Position numbers and translations under genes: made by a program. A model generated the notes under the pieces. The model did no database searches and had not been told where the DNA came from. It saw only the letters and a program-made list of their open reading frames with translations. DNA of 54,919 bases, taken from positions 1 to 54,919 of the forward strand of contig CAMYJX010000005.1 of NCBI GenBank assembly GCA_947258825.1. The letters run 5' to 3'. The stretch comes from an uncultured Pseudomonadales bacterium (lineage in GTDB: Bacteria; Pseudomonadota; Gammaproteobacteria; Pseudomonadales; Azotimanducaceae). The number at the start of each line of letters is the position of its first letter. Position 1 is the stretch's first letter. Below, in pieces: positions 1-8,164 of this stretch.

Positions 1-1413
1 CATTAGGCCGCCGCTGGCGCAGCCAGTCGGTGTAGCCGCCCACGTACTCGTGAATGCCGGTGTCGGACTCGAAAACGATGGTGCTGGTTACCACCGCATC
101 GAGAAAGGCCCGATCGTGACTCACCAGCAGCAGGGTGCCGTCATAGTCCATCAGCAGTTCTTCCAGCAGCTCCAGGGTCTCGATATCCAGATCGTTGGTG
201 GGTTCGTCCATGACCATCAGATTCGCGGGCTGGCTGAACATTCGGGCCAGCAGCAGCCGGTTGCGCTCACCGCCAGAGAGGCTTTTGACCGGTGAGTTGA
301 TGCGCTCGGGATCGAATAGAAAGTCGTTCAGGTAGCCCACCACGTGTCGCGACCGGCCACCCACCTGAACCTGATCGGAACCTTCCACCACGTTGTCGCG
401 CACCGACTCTTCGAGACGTAGCGCGGAGCGCTGTTGATCAAAATAGGCGACGTTGAGGCGCGTACCCCGGGTCACGGTGCCGGCAGTGGGCAGCAGCTCG
501 CCCAGCATCAGGCGCAGCAGGGTGCTCTTGCCGCAGCCGTTAGGCCCTATCAGACCGACCCGGTCGCCCCGTTGAATGAGGGTCGAAAACCCTTGTACTA
601 CCGGCGGCTGATCCGGATCCGAGCCGGGGTGCGAAAAGGAAACCTCCTCCAGTTCTACCACCAGCCTGCCCGACTGCTCGCCTCGATCCACGGCGAGGCG
701 CGCGTTGCCTTGCCGCGACAGGCGCTGCGCCCGCTCACGGCGCATCTGCTCCAGCCGCCGGACACGTCCTTCGTTGCGGGTTCGCCGGGCCTTTATGCCC
801 TGGCGTATCCACGCTTCTTCTTCCGAAAGGGCTTTGTCGAAACGGGCATCCGCCTGTGCTTCCGACGCCAGCATCGCCGCTTTACGGGCCAGATAGGTAT
901 CGTAATCACCAGGAAAACTGGTGAGCACGCCGCGGTCCAGCTCCAGAATGCGGGTGGCGACCCGGCGGATGAGGGCCCGGTCGTGGGTAACGAAGACCAG
1001 CGCGCCGGCAAAGCCCAGCAGGGTTTCCTCCAGCGCTCCGATGGCGGCAATATCCAGATGGTTGGTAGGCTCGTCCAGACCGCGTCCACCCGATATTCCT
1101 GCGCCCATCCGTCTGCCTCAGCGTGCTCGTAATGTTCGGCCAACCCCTCCGCGACCACATCGTGCAGGGTCTGGTCTCCGGCATCCGGCAGATCCTGAGG
1201 CAGATAGGAAACCCTCAAGCCGTCGGCGAGCCAGATATCCCCGTCATCCGCAGCGATGGCACCCGCCAGCAGCTTCAGCAGGCTGGATTTTCCAGTCCCG
1301 TTACGGCCCAGCAGGGCTACCCGCTCCCGGCGTTCCAGCTGCAGATCGGCAGCATCCAACAACGGCCGGTGACCGTAGGCCAGATGCACGTTCTTCAGGC
1401 GCAGCAGGCTCAC
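1..1413 (-). pseudogene. uup: ABC-F ATPase (Uup-like), internally deleted and frameshifted; C-terminus off the window
   Basis: This is a soluble ABC-F protein with two ATPase domains and no membrane part; Uup-type proteins act on ribosomes or branched DNA. The start at 1413 (MSLLRLKNVHLAYG) leads into Walker A GRNGTGKSS. The frame is then broken near 1080: after 'RVDAV' it reads nonsense, while the next frame opens at once with LDEPTNHLD and continues through [20 protein letters not shown], a second Walker A (GPNGCGKST), LSGGERNRL and DEPTNDLD to base 1. By comparison with E. coli Uup, about 37 residues are missing, including the first-domain LSGG signature and the start of Walker B, through a deletion of 3n+1 bases. 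Only the first 207 codons can be read before a stop at 793. Either the gene is dead here or the assembly lost about 112 bp. Family identity is sure. Confidence 0.85.
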
Positions 1414-1561
1414 CTCAGCGATGACTCACCGGGCGTTACCGGCTTCTGCCGTCCATCGTGCGTAGCCAATGAATTTCTCTCCCGACCTTTAGTAGGTGCC
1501 GGGAAAATAGCACGAAGCAGCTGCCGGTGGCCCGCGGCGCCCGAGCGCGGCAGAATGCATC

Positions 1562-1599
1562 GGGGCGCCCGGCAAGGGGCGCCCGGCAAGGGGTGCCCG
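1562..1599. repeat. 14-bp tandem repeat, about 2.7 copies
   Basis: Two exact copies of ggggcgcccggcaa (1562-1575, 1576-1589) are followed by a partial third with one change (1590-1599). It lies in the 225-bp gap between the uup start and the cyclase start, about 40 bp ahead of the cyclase Shine-Dalgarno sequence GAGGAGG. Nothing else was recognised in this gap. Confidence 0.8.
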
Positions 1600-1638
1600 A
1601 AAGGATAACTTCGGCAGCAAAATTGAGGAGGCAGCGCC

Positions 1639-2439
1639 ATGACCCAATCCATTGTCGATCTGTCCATTTACCTGGAGAACGACGTGGTCTCTGATCCACC
1701 GGCCATGAAGCCGGAGATCACTTACTTCAACCATAAGGACACGCCCGCGCAGGTCACCTCTTTCTTTCCGGGCCTGAAGCCCGAAGACCTGCCCGACGGC
1801 GAGGGCTGGGCGGTGGAGCAGGTGAAGCTTTCCACCCACAACGGCACCCACCTGGATGCCCCCTATCATTTTCATTCCACGATGAACGCCTCTACAGAAG
1901 AGGGGGGCGAGCGGGCCATCACCATCGACGAGGTGCCCCTGGAGTGGTGCTTCAAACCCGGCGTGAAGCTGGATTTCCGCCGCTTCGACAGCGGCTATGT
2001 GGTCACCGCGGAAGACGTAGCCGAAGAGCTTGACCGCATCGACTACCAGCTCAAACCCCTGGACATCGTGGTGGTAAACACCAGCGCCGGCGCCGCCTAC
2101 GGTCAGGACGACTATGTGGATACGGGCTGCGGCATGGGCTACGAAGCCACCATGTACCTCCTGGACCGCGGCGTTCGGCTCACCGGCACGGACGCCTGGT
2201 CCTGGGATGCCCCTTTCTCCCACACTGCAAAAAAGTATGCGGACACACAGGATGCGTCGCTGATCTGGGAAGGCCATAAGGCCGGTCGCCACATCGGCTA
2301 CTGCCACCTGGAGAAGCTGCACAACCTGGAAGCGCTGCCGTCCAGCGGCTTCACCATCGCCTGCTTTCCCATGAAGATCCGCGGCGCTTCGGCAGGCTGG
2401 ACAAGGGCCGTAGCCATCCTCGACGGGGACGAAACATGA
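1639..2439 (+). CDS. cyclase family protein (kynurenine formamidase-like metal hydrolase)
   Basis: This 266-residue enzyme of the PF04199 cyclase/KynB-like family hydrolyses amide or ester bonds with a divalent metal. The family motif HxGTHxDxPxH is complete at residues 67-77 (HNGTHLDAPYH), giving ligands H67, H71, D73 and H77. A strong ribosome site (gaggaggcagcgcc) precedes the ATG at 1639. The stop overlaps the start of the next gene (ATGA at 2436-2439), so it is co-translated with a flavin monooxygenase-like partner. The length fits the longer cyclase subgroup found in catabolic loci rather than the roughly 210-residue tryptophan-pathway KynB. No other kynurenine genes are nearby, so the substrate is unknown; a ring-opened or lactone product of the partner is an inference. 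Confidence 0.85.
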   Translation: MTQSIVDLSIYLENDVVSDPPAMKPEITYFNHKDTPAQVTSFFPGLKPEDLPDGEGWAVEQVKLSTHNGTHLDAPYHFHSTMNASTEEGGERAITIDEVPLEWCFKPGVKLDFRRFDSGYVVTAEDVAEELDRIDYQLKPLDIVVVNTSAGAAYGQDDYVDTGCGMGYEATMYLLDRGVRLTGTDAWSWDAPFSHTAKKYADTQDASLIWEGHKAGRHIGYCHLEKLHNLEALPSSGFTIACFPMKIRGASAGWTRAVAILDGDET

Positions 2440-3623
2440 GCGCCAACGCACAGCATCAGGAGGCGGACGCCACGCTGATCTGCGCCCCCTTGCTGGAAGC
2501 CATCGCCGCTCAGGCGGAAACCGCCGACCGCACCCGCAGCGTAGACTCCAGCGTCATCGCAGCCATCAAGGCCAGCGACCTCATGCGCCTGACGGCGTCG
2601 AGGAATCTGGGCGGTCTGGCAACGCCCGTCGCGACGGTGGCCCGGGAGCTGGAAGCGGTCGCCGGTGCCTGCGCTTCCACCGCCTGGTGTCTGTGGAACC
2701 ATCTGGCCGTGTTCCATTTCTACTGCGGCCTGCTGGGCCCGGACCATGAAGACCTGCTGGCCGAAATCACCGCGCGCGGCGAGTGGGTATCCCTGCCCGC
2801 CGGCGCGGGCACCAGCATCCAGGGCACCACCGATGGTGCAGAGGTGATGGTCAGCGGCGACGCCCACTTCGGCTCCGGCGCGCGTTACGGCGAGTGGGTA
2901 GGCATCACCTTCATGCTGGACGACGAGCGGATACCCCGATTCACCATTGCCCGAAGCGCCGAGCCGGGGGTACGCATCGATCCCACCTGGAACGGGATGA
3001 GCCTGCGCGCGTCCGCCACCGACAACCTGTACTACGAAAAGCTGCGCGTGCCCGCCGACCGGGTGGTGCCCTTCGTCCCCAAGTATCGGGTGAAGTTTCG
3101 CGATCCCGGCTATCCGGTCATCGATCATCGATACCGGGAAGACTGGGTGGGTCTGTCAGACCTCTGGCTCGGGGCCATGGCTGTGGGCGTGGCTCAGGCG
3201 GCGCTGGATGAGGCCTGTGCCGGCATTCAGGCACGTATCGCCATCATGGGGACCAGGATGGTGGAAAGGCCGACCATACACGTGAACCTGGGTCAGGCCG
3301 GCGCGGCGATCCATTCAGCAAGAGCAATCGTCCATGAGGCCTGCGCCGAAACCGACGGGCGCATCAACGAAGCCGCGGCACCAACCGAAGACGACTACCT
3401 TCAGCAGCTGGCAGCCAGCATGAGCGCGCTGCGGCTGGCGGGTGAGTCCATGCAGCTGATCGTGCGCGTGCTGGGCGGCAACGGGCTGCGGGAATCCGGC
3501 AGCTTCGAGCGCCGCTACCGGGACTATCAGGCCATGCCGCTGCACATCAACGCCCACCCGGACCGTGTTTCCGAAGCTTACGGTCGGCACCTGCTGGGGC
3601 TGCCGACGGAGAACGCTTTCTGA
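2436..3623 (+). CDS. acyl-CoA dehydrogenase-fold flavin monooxygenase (HsaA-like)
   Basis: This 395-residue protein has the acyl-CoA dehydrogenase fold of the group D flavin monooxygenases (HsaA, HpaB-related C2 proteins). These use reduced FMN or FAD from a separate reductase to hydroxylate aromatic or steroid-derived substrates. The middle region around ACASTAWCLWNHLAVFHF and the C-terminal helices with RVLGGNGLRESGSFERRYRD are typical of PF08028-type proteins. The length matches HsaA (about 394). It starts within the cyclase stop codon, so the two form a tight operon. No flavin reductase gene lies next to it, so a reductase must come from elsewhere. An ordinary acyl-CoA dehydrogenase is less likely because the usual catalytic glutamate context was not recognised. 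The stop codon is the first triplet of a tandem repeat. Confidence 0.78.
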   Translation: MSANAQHQEADATLICAPLLEAIAAQAETADRTRSVDSSVIAAIKASDLMRLTASRNLGGLATPVATVARELEAVAGACASTAWCLWNHLAVFHFYCGLLGPDHEDLLAEITARGEWVSLPAGAGTSIQGTTDGAEVMVSGDAHFGSGARYGEWVGITFMLDDERIPRFTIARSAEPGVRIDPTWNGMSLRASATDNLYYEKLRVPADRVVPFVPKYRVKFRDPGYPVIDHRYREDWVGLSDLWLGAMAVGVAQAALDEACAGIQARIAIMGTRMVERPTIHVNLGQAGAAIHSARAIVHEACAETDGRINEAAAPTEDDYLQQLAASMSALRLAGESMQLIVRVLGGNGLRESGSFERRYRDYQAMPLHINAHPDRVSEAYGRHLLGLPTENAF

Positions 3624-3669
3624 CCGGGTCACGGTGACCGGGTCGCGCTGACCGGGTCGCGCTGACCGA
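3621..3669. repeat. 14-bp tandem repeat, 3.5 copies, beginning at a stop codon
   Basis: Copies lie at 3621-3634 (tgaccgggtcacgg), 3635-3648 and 3649-3662 (both tgaccgggtcgcgc), with a half copy at 3663-3669. The first TGA is the stop codon of the preceding monooxygenase gene, and every unit repeats it in a different reading phase because 14 is not a multiple of three. It fills half of the 94-bp gap to the convergent LapA-like gene. Confidence 0.85.
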
Positions 3670-3717
3670 ATGTGGCGAACGGGCCGATGGCATCAGCCAG
3701 CGCGCTGCCGAGGTTGT

Positions 3718-3915
3718 CTATCCGCGCTGCCGCAGCGCCACCAGCAACCCCACGACGAAGCCTCCGAGCGCGGTGAGCGCGAGCAGAACCGAACGGGGCA
3801 TGGACAACGTAAAAAACAGAATGTCGGTTTCCGCTGTCTCCATGTTCTGCAGAACGACAATCAGCGTCAGCGCCGCGAACACGGCAATCAGGCCAACACG
3901 TAAGCGGCGCATCAT
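3718..3915 (-). CDS. LapA-domain small membrane protein
   Basis: This 65-residue inner-membrane protein has two hydrophobic segments (about residues 5-22 and 43-60) separated by a short loop, the layout of the LapA/DUF1049 family involved in lipopolysaccharide assembly. The motif VVLQNMETAETDILFFTLSMP, with glutamine-asparagine after the first helix, is the family hallmark. It starts 18 bp after the flavin monooxygenase stop, so it is probably co-transcribed with it. A second ATG lies directly after the first and either could be used. The usual partner LapB is absent here, so it is a stand-alone copy. Confidence 0.75.
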   Translation of the reverse strand: MMRRLRVGLIAVFAALTLIVVLQNMETAETDILFFTLSMPRSVLLALTALGGFVVGLLVALRQRG

Positions 3916-3933
3916 GCCCTGGTCTCGAGCACC

Positions 3934-5436
3934 CTACTCATACACCAGCGCGCCGTCTTCCAGATCGGCCGCCGGGAACTCGTCCTTCTCCTTCCAGTAA
4001 TCCTGAGTGAAGATCCAAGGCTCGCGGTCGCCCTGCTTCGGCATCAGGTGCATGCTGCGGGTGAGGTAACCGGGATTGAAGTTGTCGGGATCGATCCACG
4101 GCAACTGCGGCATGTTGTGGTCTTCCTTGCGCAGCTGCGGCGTCACCACCTGCGTCCCGAGCTTGCGCATGTGTTTGAACATGCGGCAGACGAATTCAGA
4201 GATCAGGTCGGCGCGCAGGGTCCAGCTGGCGCGGAAGTAGCCAAACACCCACACCAGGTTGGGAACCCCGGTGAACATGATGCCGCGGTAGGTGACGGTG
4301 TCGGCAAAATCGACCGGTTCCCCATCCACGGTAAATTCAATGTCCCCCAGCACGCAGAGGTTGAAGCCGGTCGCGGTAACGATGATGTCGGCCTCGATTT
4401 CCTTGCCGCTTTTCAGCAGAACGCCTTTAGCGGTGAATCGGTCGATCTGATCCGTGACCACAGATGCCTGACCGGACCGGATGCCCTGAAACAGATCGCC
4501 ATCGGGAATGAACGCCAGGCGCTGCTGCCACGGCCGATACTTAGGGGTGAAGTGGGTTTCGACGTCGAAGTCCTCACCCAGATACTCCCTGGCCGCGCCG
4601 ATCAGCTCGGCTTTCAGCACTTCCGGCTCCTCGAACGAGCGCCGGGTGACTTCCTGCTGGTCGTGCAGAATCTTGCGACGCACGATCTCGTGAGTCCACT
4701 CGTCGGGAACTTCCAGCTCTCGAAGCATGTCGGCAACATCGTTCCGGTTGGGCGCAGGCGCGAAGTAAGTGGGCGAGCGCTGCAGCATGGTGATGTGCCC
4801 GCAATCTTCTGCCATCGCCGGCACCAGCGTGGCCGCCGTGGCACCGGAGCCGATGACCAGGACGTTCTTGCCTTTGTAATCCAGATCTTCCGGCCACGTC
4901 TGCGGGTGCACGATCTGCCCCTGGTAGTCGTCCATACCCGCCCATTCCGGCGTGTAGCCTTCGTCGTGCCGGTAGTAACCCTGGCACATCCACAGAAAGT
5001 TACAGGTAAAGAACCGGCTCTCGCCCGTGTCTTTGGATATCACCTCGAGCGTCCAGAGCTTCTCGTCGCTGGACCACGAAGCGTTCATGACCTGATGCCT
5101 GTAACGAATGTGGCGGCGGATGTCCTGCTCGTCGAGAACCTCGTTGAGGTAATTCATGATCTCACCGGCGGTAGCGATGGGCGCGCCGGTCCAGGGCTTC
5201 CACTTGTAGCCGAAGGTGAACAGATCGCTGTCGGAACGGATGCCCGGGTATTTGTGGGTATGCCAGGTGCCGCCGAAGCTGTCCTGGGTTTCCAGCAACA
5301 CGATGCTCCTGTCCGGATAGTGGGTCTGTATGTGGTACGCGGCATCGATACCGGAAATGCCCGCGCCGACGATCAGGACGTCGAAATGCTCGGCAGAGAC
5401 TGCCTCAGGACTGATGGTGGCTGCAGCGTCGCTCAT
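3934..5436 (-). CDS. flavin-containing monooxygenase, Baeyer-Villiger type
   Basis: This 500-residue class B flavoprotein monooxygenase uses NADPH and O2 to insert oxygen into ketones or oxidise heteroatoms. An N-terminal FAD Rossmann motif GAGISG lies at residues 24-29, and a second dinucleotide motif, VIGSGATAATL, near residue 190 binds NADPH. Between them the sequence YQGQIVHPQTW matches the Baeyer-Villiger fingerprint FxGxxxHxxxW with Y for the first F. The C-terminal region resembles the soluble bacterial FMO group often found next to hydrocarbon or terpene degradation genes. It is the first gene of a pair with the LapA-like gene. The cyclic ketone substrate and lactone product are inferred from the fingerprint only. 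The 219-bp upstream gap holds a tandem repeat. Confidence 0.9.
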   Translation of the reverse strand: MSDAAATISPEAVSAEHFDVLIVGAGISGIDAAYHIQTHYPDRSIVLLETQDSFGGTWHTHKYPGIRSDSDLFTFGYKWKPWTGAPIATAGEIMNYLNEVLDEQDIRRHIRYRHQVMNASWSSDEKLWTLEVISKDTGESRFFTCNFLWMCQGYYRHDEGYTPEWAGMDDYQGQIVHPQTWPEDLDYKGKNVLVIGSGATAATLVPAMAEDCGHITMLQRSPTYFAPAPNRNDVADMLRELEVPDEWTHEIVRRKILHDQQEVTRRSFEEPEVLKAELIGAAREYLGEDFDVETHFTPKYRPWQQRLAFIPDGDLFQGIRSGQASVVTDQIDRFTAKGVLLKSGKEIEADIIVTATGFNLCVLGDIEFTVDGEPVDFADTVTYRGIMFTGVPNLVWVFGYFRASWTLRADLISEFVCRMFKHMRKLGTQVVTPQLRKEDHNMPQLPWIDPDNFNPGYLTRSMHLMPKQGDREPWIFTQDYWKEKDEFPAADLEDGALVYE

Positions 5437-5588
5437 TGGTAAATTCCCCTTCTTTCTTTCCCAGCGCCGTTTCCCAGCGCTCGTTCGGCCTGCCGATGTT
5501 ACCGGGAAGCGTCTGCTTCGGCAGCAAGACCCGGAGAAACGGGCTGCCTATTTGATTTCGATCAAAGACCCACGCCCGGCGAAGTCCG

Positions 5589-5636
5589 CCCCGGCTGGCA
5601 TTCCGGCTGGCCTTCCGGCTGGCCTTCCGGCTGGCA
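5589..5636. repeat. 12-bp tandem repeat, four copies
   Basis: Four units of consensus ttccggctggcc at 5589-5600, 5601-5612, 5613-5624 and 5625-5636; the middle two are identical and the outer two differ at one or two bases. It lies between the FMO start and the stop of the PQQ lipoprotein gene. The remainder of this 219-bp gap shows no recognised element. Confidence 0.85.
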
Positions 5637-5655
5637 TGGAAGGCGCTGCCGCAGC

Positions 5656-7638
5656 TCAGTCCGGCACGCCGAATACCATCAGCAGGTTGCCCGGCTCATG
5701 AAAGTACAGACCGTATCCGGCATTGACCACCACCAGCCCGTCCGCCACCAGCGGCCCCGCGCCGCTGACGCTACCGCCGCGGCCCGTGCGCCCGCCTACC
5801 GCCTGGAACTGCCGTGCCATGTCGAAGTCCCATACCGCCTCGCCCGTGGTACCGTCATAGGCGCGAAGGTGGCCGTCCAGGTGACCGGCAATCACGGCGC
5901 CGGGGATCGCCGTCACCGCAGCAGAGATGCCCGGATCGCAGTATGGCCGACCTTCACCGCAGACGTTTTCCTGCACGGTGCTCCAGAGGACCTCTCCAGA
6001 CAGGGCGTCTACCGCGTGGATGCCCGGCCGCGCGGCCTCGGGATCCAGGTACTGACCGTTGCGGGTATCGTTCATGTCGTTGATGGGAACGTAAACCCGG
6101 GTGCCTTCCGCGGCCAGACCGAAATGCACGCCGCCTTGAATGCTGCCCCGGCCGATTCGGGTCCAGTACTCGAGCTCGGGTGATTCGGTGCCGGGCGGCA
6201 CGTCCGGGTCCACGGCCCAGACCGAGCCGGTCTTGTGCCCCCCGACGATGCGCTGGCCGCCGTCGGGCAGATCGATGATCAGCTGGCTGGCGCTGATGTC
6301 GAAGTCTGGACCGTTCTCTTCGGGACAGTTCGGGTTGTCCACCATCATGCAGGCGACGTTCCAGGCATCCCCCGGAGTAAGCTGCCGGGTCCAGATACGC
6401 TCGCCCGTATCCAGATCCAGCGCCAGCACCGCATCGCTGTTGCCGTCCGCCGGGCTGGAGTAGTTTTCTCCGGTACCCACATAGAGCCGATTGCGCTTTA
6501 CATCGATGGCCGGACTGGCCCAGATGGGCGCGCCGGAGGGGCCGTAATTCTGTGTGCCTGCCGCCGTTCTCACCGTCGGCTGGGGCGGCTCGGGAACCGC
6601 GTAGCTCTGCCAGCGGATCTCCCCCGAGCCGGTATCCACCGCCATCACCTTGCCGCGAAAGGTGCAGCACTCGTAAGCGGGATCCGCTGCCGGGGTCACT
6701 TCCAGGGAAGAGACGGGCGCGTACAGGGTGTCGCCATGCAGCGCCGGCGTCCCGGTCAGCGTGGCGCTGGGATGATCATCGGCCTTTATGGACCAAACCA
6801 GCTCTCCGGTGAGGGCGTCCACCGCGTACAGGCGCGCGAGGATATCGCCGAAGAACGCCAGCGGCCTGGTCTGGGTCGGGGTGAGAACAATGGCGGTCCG
6901 CACCTCTGCCGACGCCTGAAAGGCCCAGCGCACGCAGCCGCTCTGCTGGTCCAGCGCGTACACCCGGCCGTCCTGACTGCCCACATAGATGGCGCCAAAA
7001 CCGGCTGCCGCCTGAGAACGCGCCCGCATGGCATCGGGGAATGCGAAAGCCCATTTCAGCTCCAGATCCGACAGCTGGGCAAGGGTGAGGCCGCCGACTT
7101 CGGCGGGCACGAACCGGCTGGTGTCATGGCCCCAGCCCACTCGGGCAGGTATCCGGGCCAGATCGAACGCGGGCGTATCGTCGCGACAGCGTACGTCGGC
7201 GAGGTCGTCACCGGTTCTCGGCTCGAAGCGCTTGCGGGTGAGGTACTCCACCACCTGCACCCGCTGCTGATCGGACAGCGAGGAGGACTGGGTTTTCATG
7301 ATGCCTTCGGTCATCGCGGCATAGAGGGCCTGGCCCGGCATCATTTCCAGCCAGGAAAAATGCGGCGCCTTCTGGACGGATCCCGCGTGGCAGCTGGCGC
7401 AGTTGGCCGCGTACAGGGCCGCGCCGGGCAGCGCGTCGCGGTCGCCCAATTCGTCCATGCCGACCTGAAACTGATCCGTGGACGAGAGGGCTTCGACTTC
7501 AGGCTCGAGGCCCCGGTCAGACGCCTCGGGCGCTGCAGGTGCCTCAGAGTCGGTGGGCGCTTCGGAACATCCCGCCAGCAGCATGCCCATCAACAGCAGG
7601 CAGGCAAGCAGGCCGGTCCGAAATCCGGCAAATCTCAC
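5656..7638 (-). CDS. lipoprotein with cytochrome c and PQQ beta-propeller domains (polyvinyl-alcohol-dehydrogenase-like)
   Basis: This 660-residue quinohaemoprotein is exported and lipid-anchored. I chose the GTG at 7638: GGGAG lies 7 bp upstream and it gives a lipoprotein signal ending LLAGC with Cys24 as lipidation site; longer readings add a nonsense N-terminus. A small cytochrome c domain follows, with CASCH at residues 80-84. The rest is a PQQ eight-bladed propeller with repeats such as VYALDQQSGCVRWAFQ, VWAVDPD and IHAVDALSGEVLWS. Cytochrome N-terminal to the propeller is the order seen in polyvinyl alcohol dehydrogenase, the reverse of most quinohaemoprotein alcohol dehydrogenases. It would oxidise an alcohol in the periplasm and pass electrons to a haem chain. 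The substrate is unknown, and no PQQ synthesis genes are in the window. Confidence 0.85.
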   Translation of the reverse strand: MRFAGFRTGLLACLLLMGMLLAGCSEAPTDSEAPAAPEASDRGLEPEVEALSSTDQFQVGMDELGDRDALPGAALYAANCASCHAGSVQKAPHFSWLEMMPGQALYAAMTEGIMKTQSSSLSDQQRVQVVEYLTRKRFEPRTGDDLADVRCRDDTPAFDLARIPARVGWGHDTSRFVPAEVGGLTLAQLSDLELKWAFAFPDAMRARSQAAAGFGAIYVGSQDGRVYALDQQSGCVRWAFQASAEVRTAIVLTPTQTRPLAFFGDILARLYAVDALTGELVWSIKADDHPSATLTGTPALHGDTLYAPVSSLEVTPAADPAYECCTFRGKVMAVDTGSGEIRWQSYAVPEPPQPTVRTAAGTQNYGPSGAPIWASPAIDVKRNRLYVGTGENYSSPADGNSDAVLALDLDTGERIWTRQLTPGDAWNVACMMVDNPNCPEENGPDFDISASQLIIDLPDGGQRIVGGHKTGSVWAVDPDVPPGTESPELEYWTRIGRGSIQGGVHFGLAAEGTRVYVPINDMNDTRNGQYLDPEAARPGIHAVDALSGEVLWSTVQENVCGEGRPYCDPGISAAVTAIPGAVIAGHLDGHLRAYDGTTGEAVWDFDMARQFQAVGGRTGRGGSVSGAGPLVADGLVVVNAGYGLYFHEPGNLLMVFGVPD

Positions 7639-7718
7639 GGTGATCTCCCCTCTTTTTCCCAGCCGATATTCAATCACAGTTTCGCCGGCACGGGCAGTTT
7701 CAGCCGAAGTACCCGCGC

Positions 7719-7904
7719 TCAGCTTCCGCCTTTGGGACCGAACAGCAGCCAGGCCAGAAAGCCGGCTACCGGCAGGAGCAGAATGATGACGATCCACAGC
7801 ACCTTGCCACCGGTAGAAGCGCTGCTCTGAACCGTCTTTACAATGGCGTACACATCCAGCACCAGCACCAGCAGACCCAGCAAACCGTTGATCTCGATTC
7901 CCAT
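7719..7904 (-). CDS. PLDc_N-domain small membrane protein
   Basis: This 61-residue protein has two transmembrane segments (about residues 6-24 and 35-54). The sequence between and after them, TGGKVLWIVIILLLPVAGFLAWLLFGP, is the PLDc_N (PF13396) signature, a domain seen at the N-terminus of cardiolipin synthases and as free-standing small proteins. There is no phosphodiesterase domain. It lies 80 bp upstream of the PQQ lipoprotein start on the same strand, so co-transcription is possible. Its own upstream region contains an 11-bp tandem repeat. The function of the free-standing form is not known. Confidence 0.8.
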   Translation of the reverse strand: MGIEINGLLGLLVLVLDVYAIVKTVQSSASTGGKVLWIVIILLLPVAGFLAWLLFGPKGGS

Positions 7905-7961
7905 TGAGCAAGCCCCTCTGTTTGATTAATCGCGCGGCGTCCATCTACAGCCGCCCATGAA

Positions 7962-8005
7962 AATACTAAGAGCATACTGAGACCATAGTGAGCCCATACT
8001 AAATC
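7962..8005. repeat. 11-bp tandem repeat, four degenerate copies, in a divergent promoter region
   Basis: Units aatactaagag, catactgagac, catagtgagcc and catactaaatc occupy 7962-8005 with exact 11-bp spacing. They lie 57 bp upstream of the PLDc_N start (minus strand) and 160 bp upstream of the VOC start (plus strand). This is AT-rich compared with its surroundings. One helical turn per unit would place the same bases on one face of the DNA. Confidence 0.7.
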
Positions 8006-8164
8006 AGCGCAGCCCGGAATGAGCATGGACGTTAACTCAGCTGCTGGATGCCATACCCCCGCTGTTCGTGCACGTTTATCCGTCCATGGGGCAAAGTTGC
8101 CACCATAAGGGACACCGCGCCACGTCTGCCGCTATTCTAGGGCATTCACTGCAGGATCAGCTTT

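Noticed and set aside
4048..5442. Long open frame of 464 codons opposite the flavin monooxygenase; similar long frames at 6235-7830, 15315-16856 and 45554-47182
   Set aside because: They are antisense shadows of well-conserved genes in GC-rich DNA and encode low-complexity, arginine- and histidine-rich chains with no known domain.
7639..7944. N-terminal extension of the PQQ lipoprotein frame by 102 codons
   Set aside because: It overlaps the PLDc_N gene, has no recognisable domain and would bury the lipoprotein signal; a GTG with a good ribosome site lies at 7638.
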